From Pseudomonas fluorescens (lineage in GTDB: Bacteria; Pseudomonadota; Gammaproteobacteria; Pseudomonadales; Pseudomonadaceae): 49,810 bases of DNA. The DNA lies in contig NZ_JAGGOF010000091.1 of assembly GCF_018614775.1 (NCBI RefSeq), positions 1-49,810 on the forward strand. Reading direction: 5' to 3'. The notes beneath the pieces were generated by a model, which made no database searches, was not told the origin of the DNA, and worked only from the letters and a program-made list of their open reading frames with translations. The translations under genes and the position numbers were made by a program. Shown here in pieces: positions 49,172 to 49,810 of the stretch (position 1 is its first letter; every line of letters begins with the position of its first letter).

Positions 49172-49810
49172 TTCTCATCCTTCGCTTATCAACAAAAATC
49201 TCAGGCTGGTAAGGGGCTGCCCCCTGTATAGGCTGGAGCCCCGCACACTGCATTTATTGGGATGGGGGAAAATCAGGTGCCCGCTTCTAGACGAAAGCAG
49301 CCAGCCCTAACGCTGATCAATTCCGATGCAAAAGATTGGTTCGGCACCATTTCGCTTTCACACGGGCTTGTAGCTGCTTGATAGTACTTTGCTCTGCGCA
49401 GGAGACGCTAGAAAGATGGAGGACTTGGCTACTAATCAGGTCACTCATACAGCCCTTCGCCTGGAAAGTGACCAGTGAAACTATGGGTTGTTGGGTGAAT
49501 GGCACGAATGAAATTGCCTTCAGCGTGCATGCCAGTCCGTGGGTTGGTGAGAGAAAAAGGGGAGCGATTTACATTTTCGCAGCCTCGGTAAAAAGATCCG
49601 TCCCCATAAGCACGCATCCTCGGCTATCGACTTGACCTCAACAACCAACAAAACGTTTTCCGTCGATTTTCCGATTTGAAACTCGCCACAGCGACCTGTC
49701 AGGGTATTAAATTTGTGTTGGCTCACACACAGAGACCCACGCATGCCGACAGCTCTTTAGGCACCAAGGCGAGCTTCGCAGAACTTCGCGATCGCGGCGT
49801 TTTTCAAGGT
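49172..49810. other. Low-GC terminal region without a supported gene
   Basis: About 640 bases. Short frames exist on both strands (for example 49336-49635 plus and 49520-49744 minus) but none has a good ribosome site or recognisable family. The minus frame 49520-49744 has a protein-like stretch (FQIGKSTENVLLVVEVKSIAEDA) and might be a gene fragment. No tRNA, integrase, insertion sequence end or repeat is seen before the window edge. Confidence 0.4.

Noticed and set aside
49520..49744. 74-codon minus-strand frame near the window end
   Set aside because: It has a protein-like middle stretch but a weak start and no family; it may be a gene fragment, so it is mentioned only in the region note.

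Overview
The window looks like a chromosomal segment of a Pseudomonas of the fluorescens group. Evidence: gene order matches, from memory, the P. aeruginosa pnp-to-dld region (around PA4740-PA4772) and the ampE-ampD-nadC region; protein sequences are Pseudomonas-like throughout; base composition is GC-rich; and short REP palindromes typical of fluorescent pseudomonads occur in several gaps. No search was run, so species is not called.

Layout. (1) 1-5,320: ampE-ampD and a large DUF1631 gene on the minus strand, then nadC on the plus strand, with a strong inverted repeat separating it from a small DUF6388-type gene. (2) 5,600-6,350: a compact HicA/HicB toxin-antitoxin pair beside tRNA-Thr(CGT). 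(3) 6,415-16,800, minus strand: the classic transcription/translation cluster, read from its promoter end as tpiA, secG, tRNA-Leu(GAG), initiator tRNA-fMet, rimP, nusA, infB, rbfA, truB, rpsO, pnp. (4) 16,849-21,815: glmM, folP, ftsH and rlmE, with yhbY divergent. (5) 22,242-28,685: DUF4149 membrane gene, greA, carB, carA, dapB. (6) 28,695-32,810: the dnaJ-dnaK-grpE chaperone operon, with two near-consensus sigma-32 promoters. (7) 32,928-38,560: recN with a LexA box, fur, the bamE/omlA lipoprotein, rnfH, ratA, an NSS-family sodium symporter and smpB. (8) 38,682-47,367: the lactate locus lldR / lldP-lldE-lldF-lldG-dld with an LldR-type operator. (9) 47,463-48,325: a small exported protein and the tmRNA gene ssrA. 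(10) 48,330-49,810: AT-richer sequence with one unrecognised gene, probably the edge of an island inserted at ssrA.

How the genes work together. Most of the window is housekeeping: ribosome maturation (RimP, RbfA, TruB, RlmE, YhbY), initiation (tRNA-fMet, IF2), elongation control (NusA, GreA), RNA decay (PNPase), protein export and quality control (SecG, FtsH, DnaK/J/GrpE) and trans-translation (SmpB plus tmRNA, about 9.3 kb apart). The lactate locus encodes a quinone-linked L-lactate oxidase of the LldEFG/LutABC type plus a D-lactate dehydrogenase fused to iron-sulfur modules, with no FMN-type lldD.

The most notable anomalies are an in-frame TAA that splits the lactate permease gene at the conserved Asn-Tyr-Ser-Gly position; the paired sigma-32 promoters; a smpB start so close to its -10 box that the mRNA may be leaderless; a terminator-like hairpin ahead of carA; a tmRNA tag ending Ala-Ile-Ala-Ala; and the unexplained low-GC tail after ssrA. 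I did not find a convincing wholly new multi-gene system. The best candidates for something undescribed are the ssrA-flanking region and the large DUF1631 protein.
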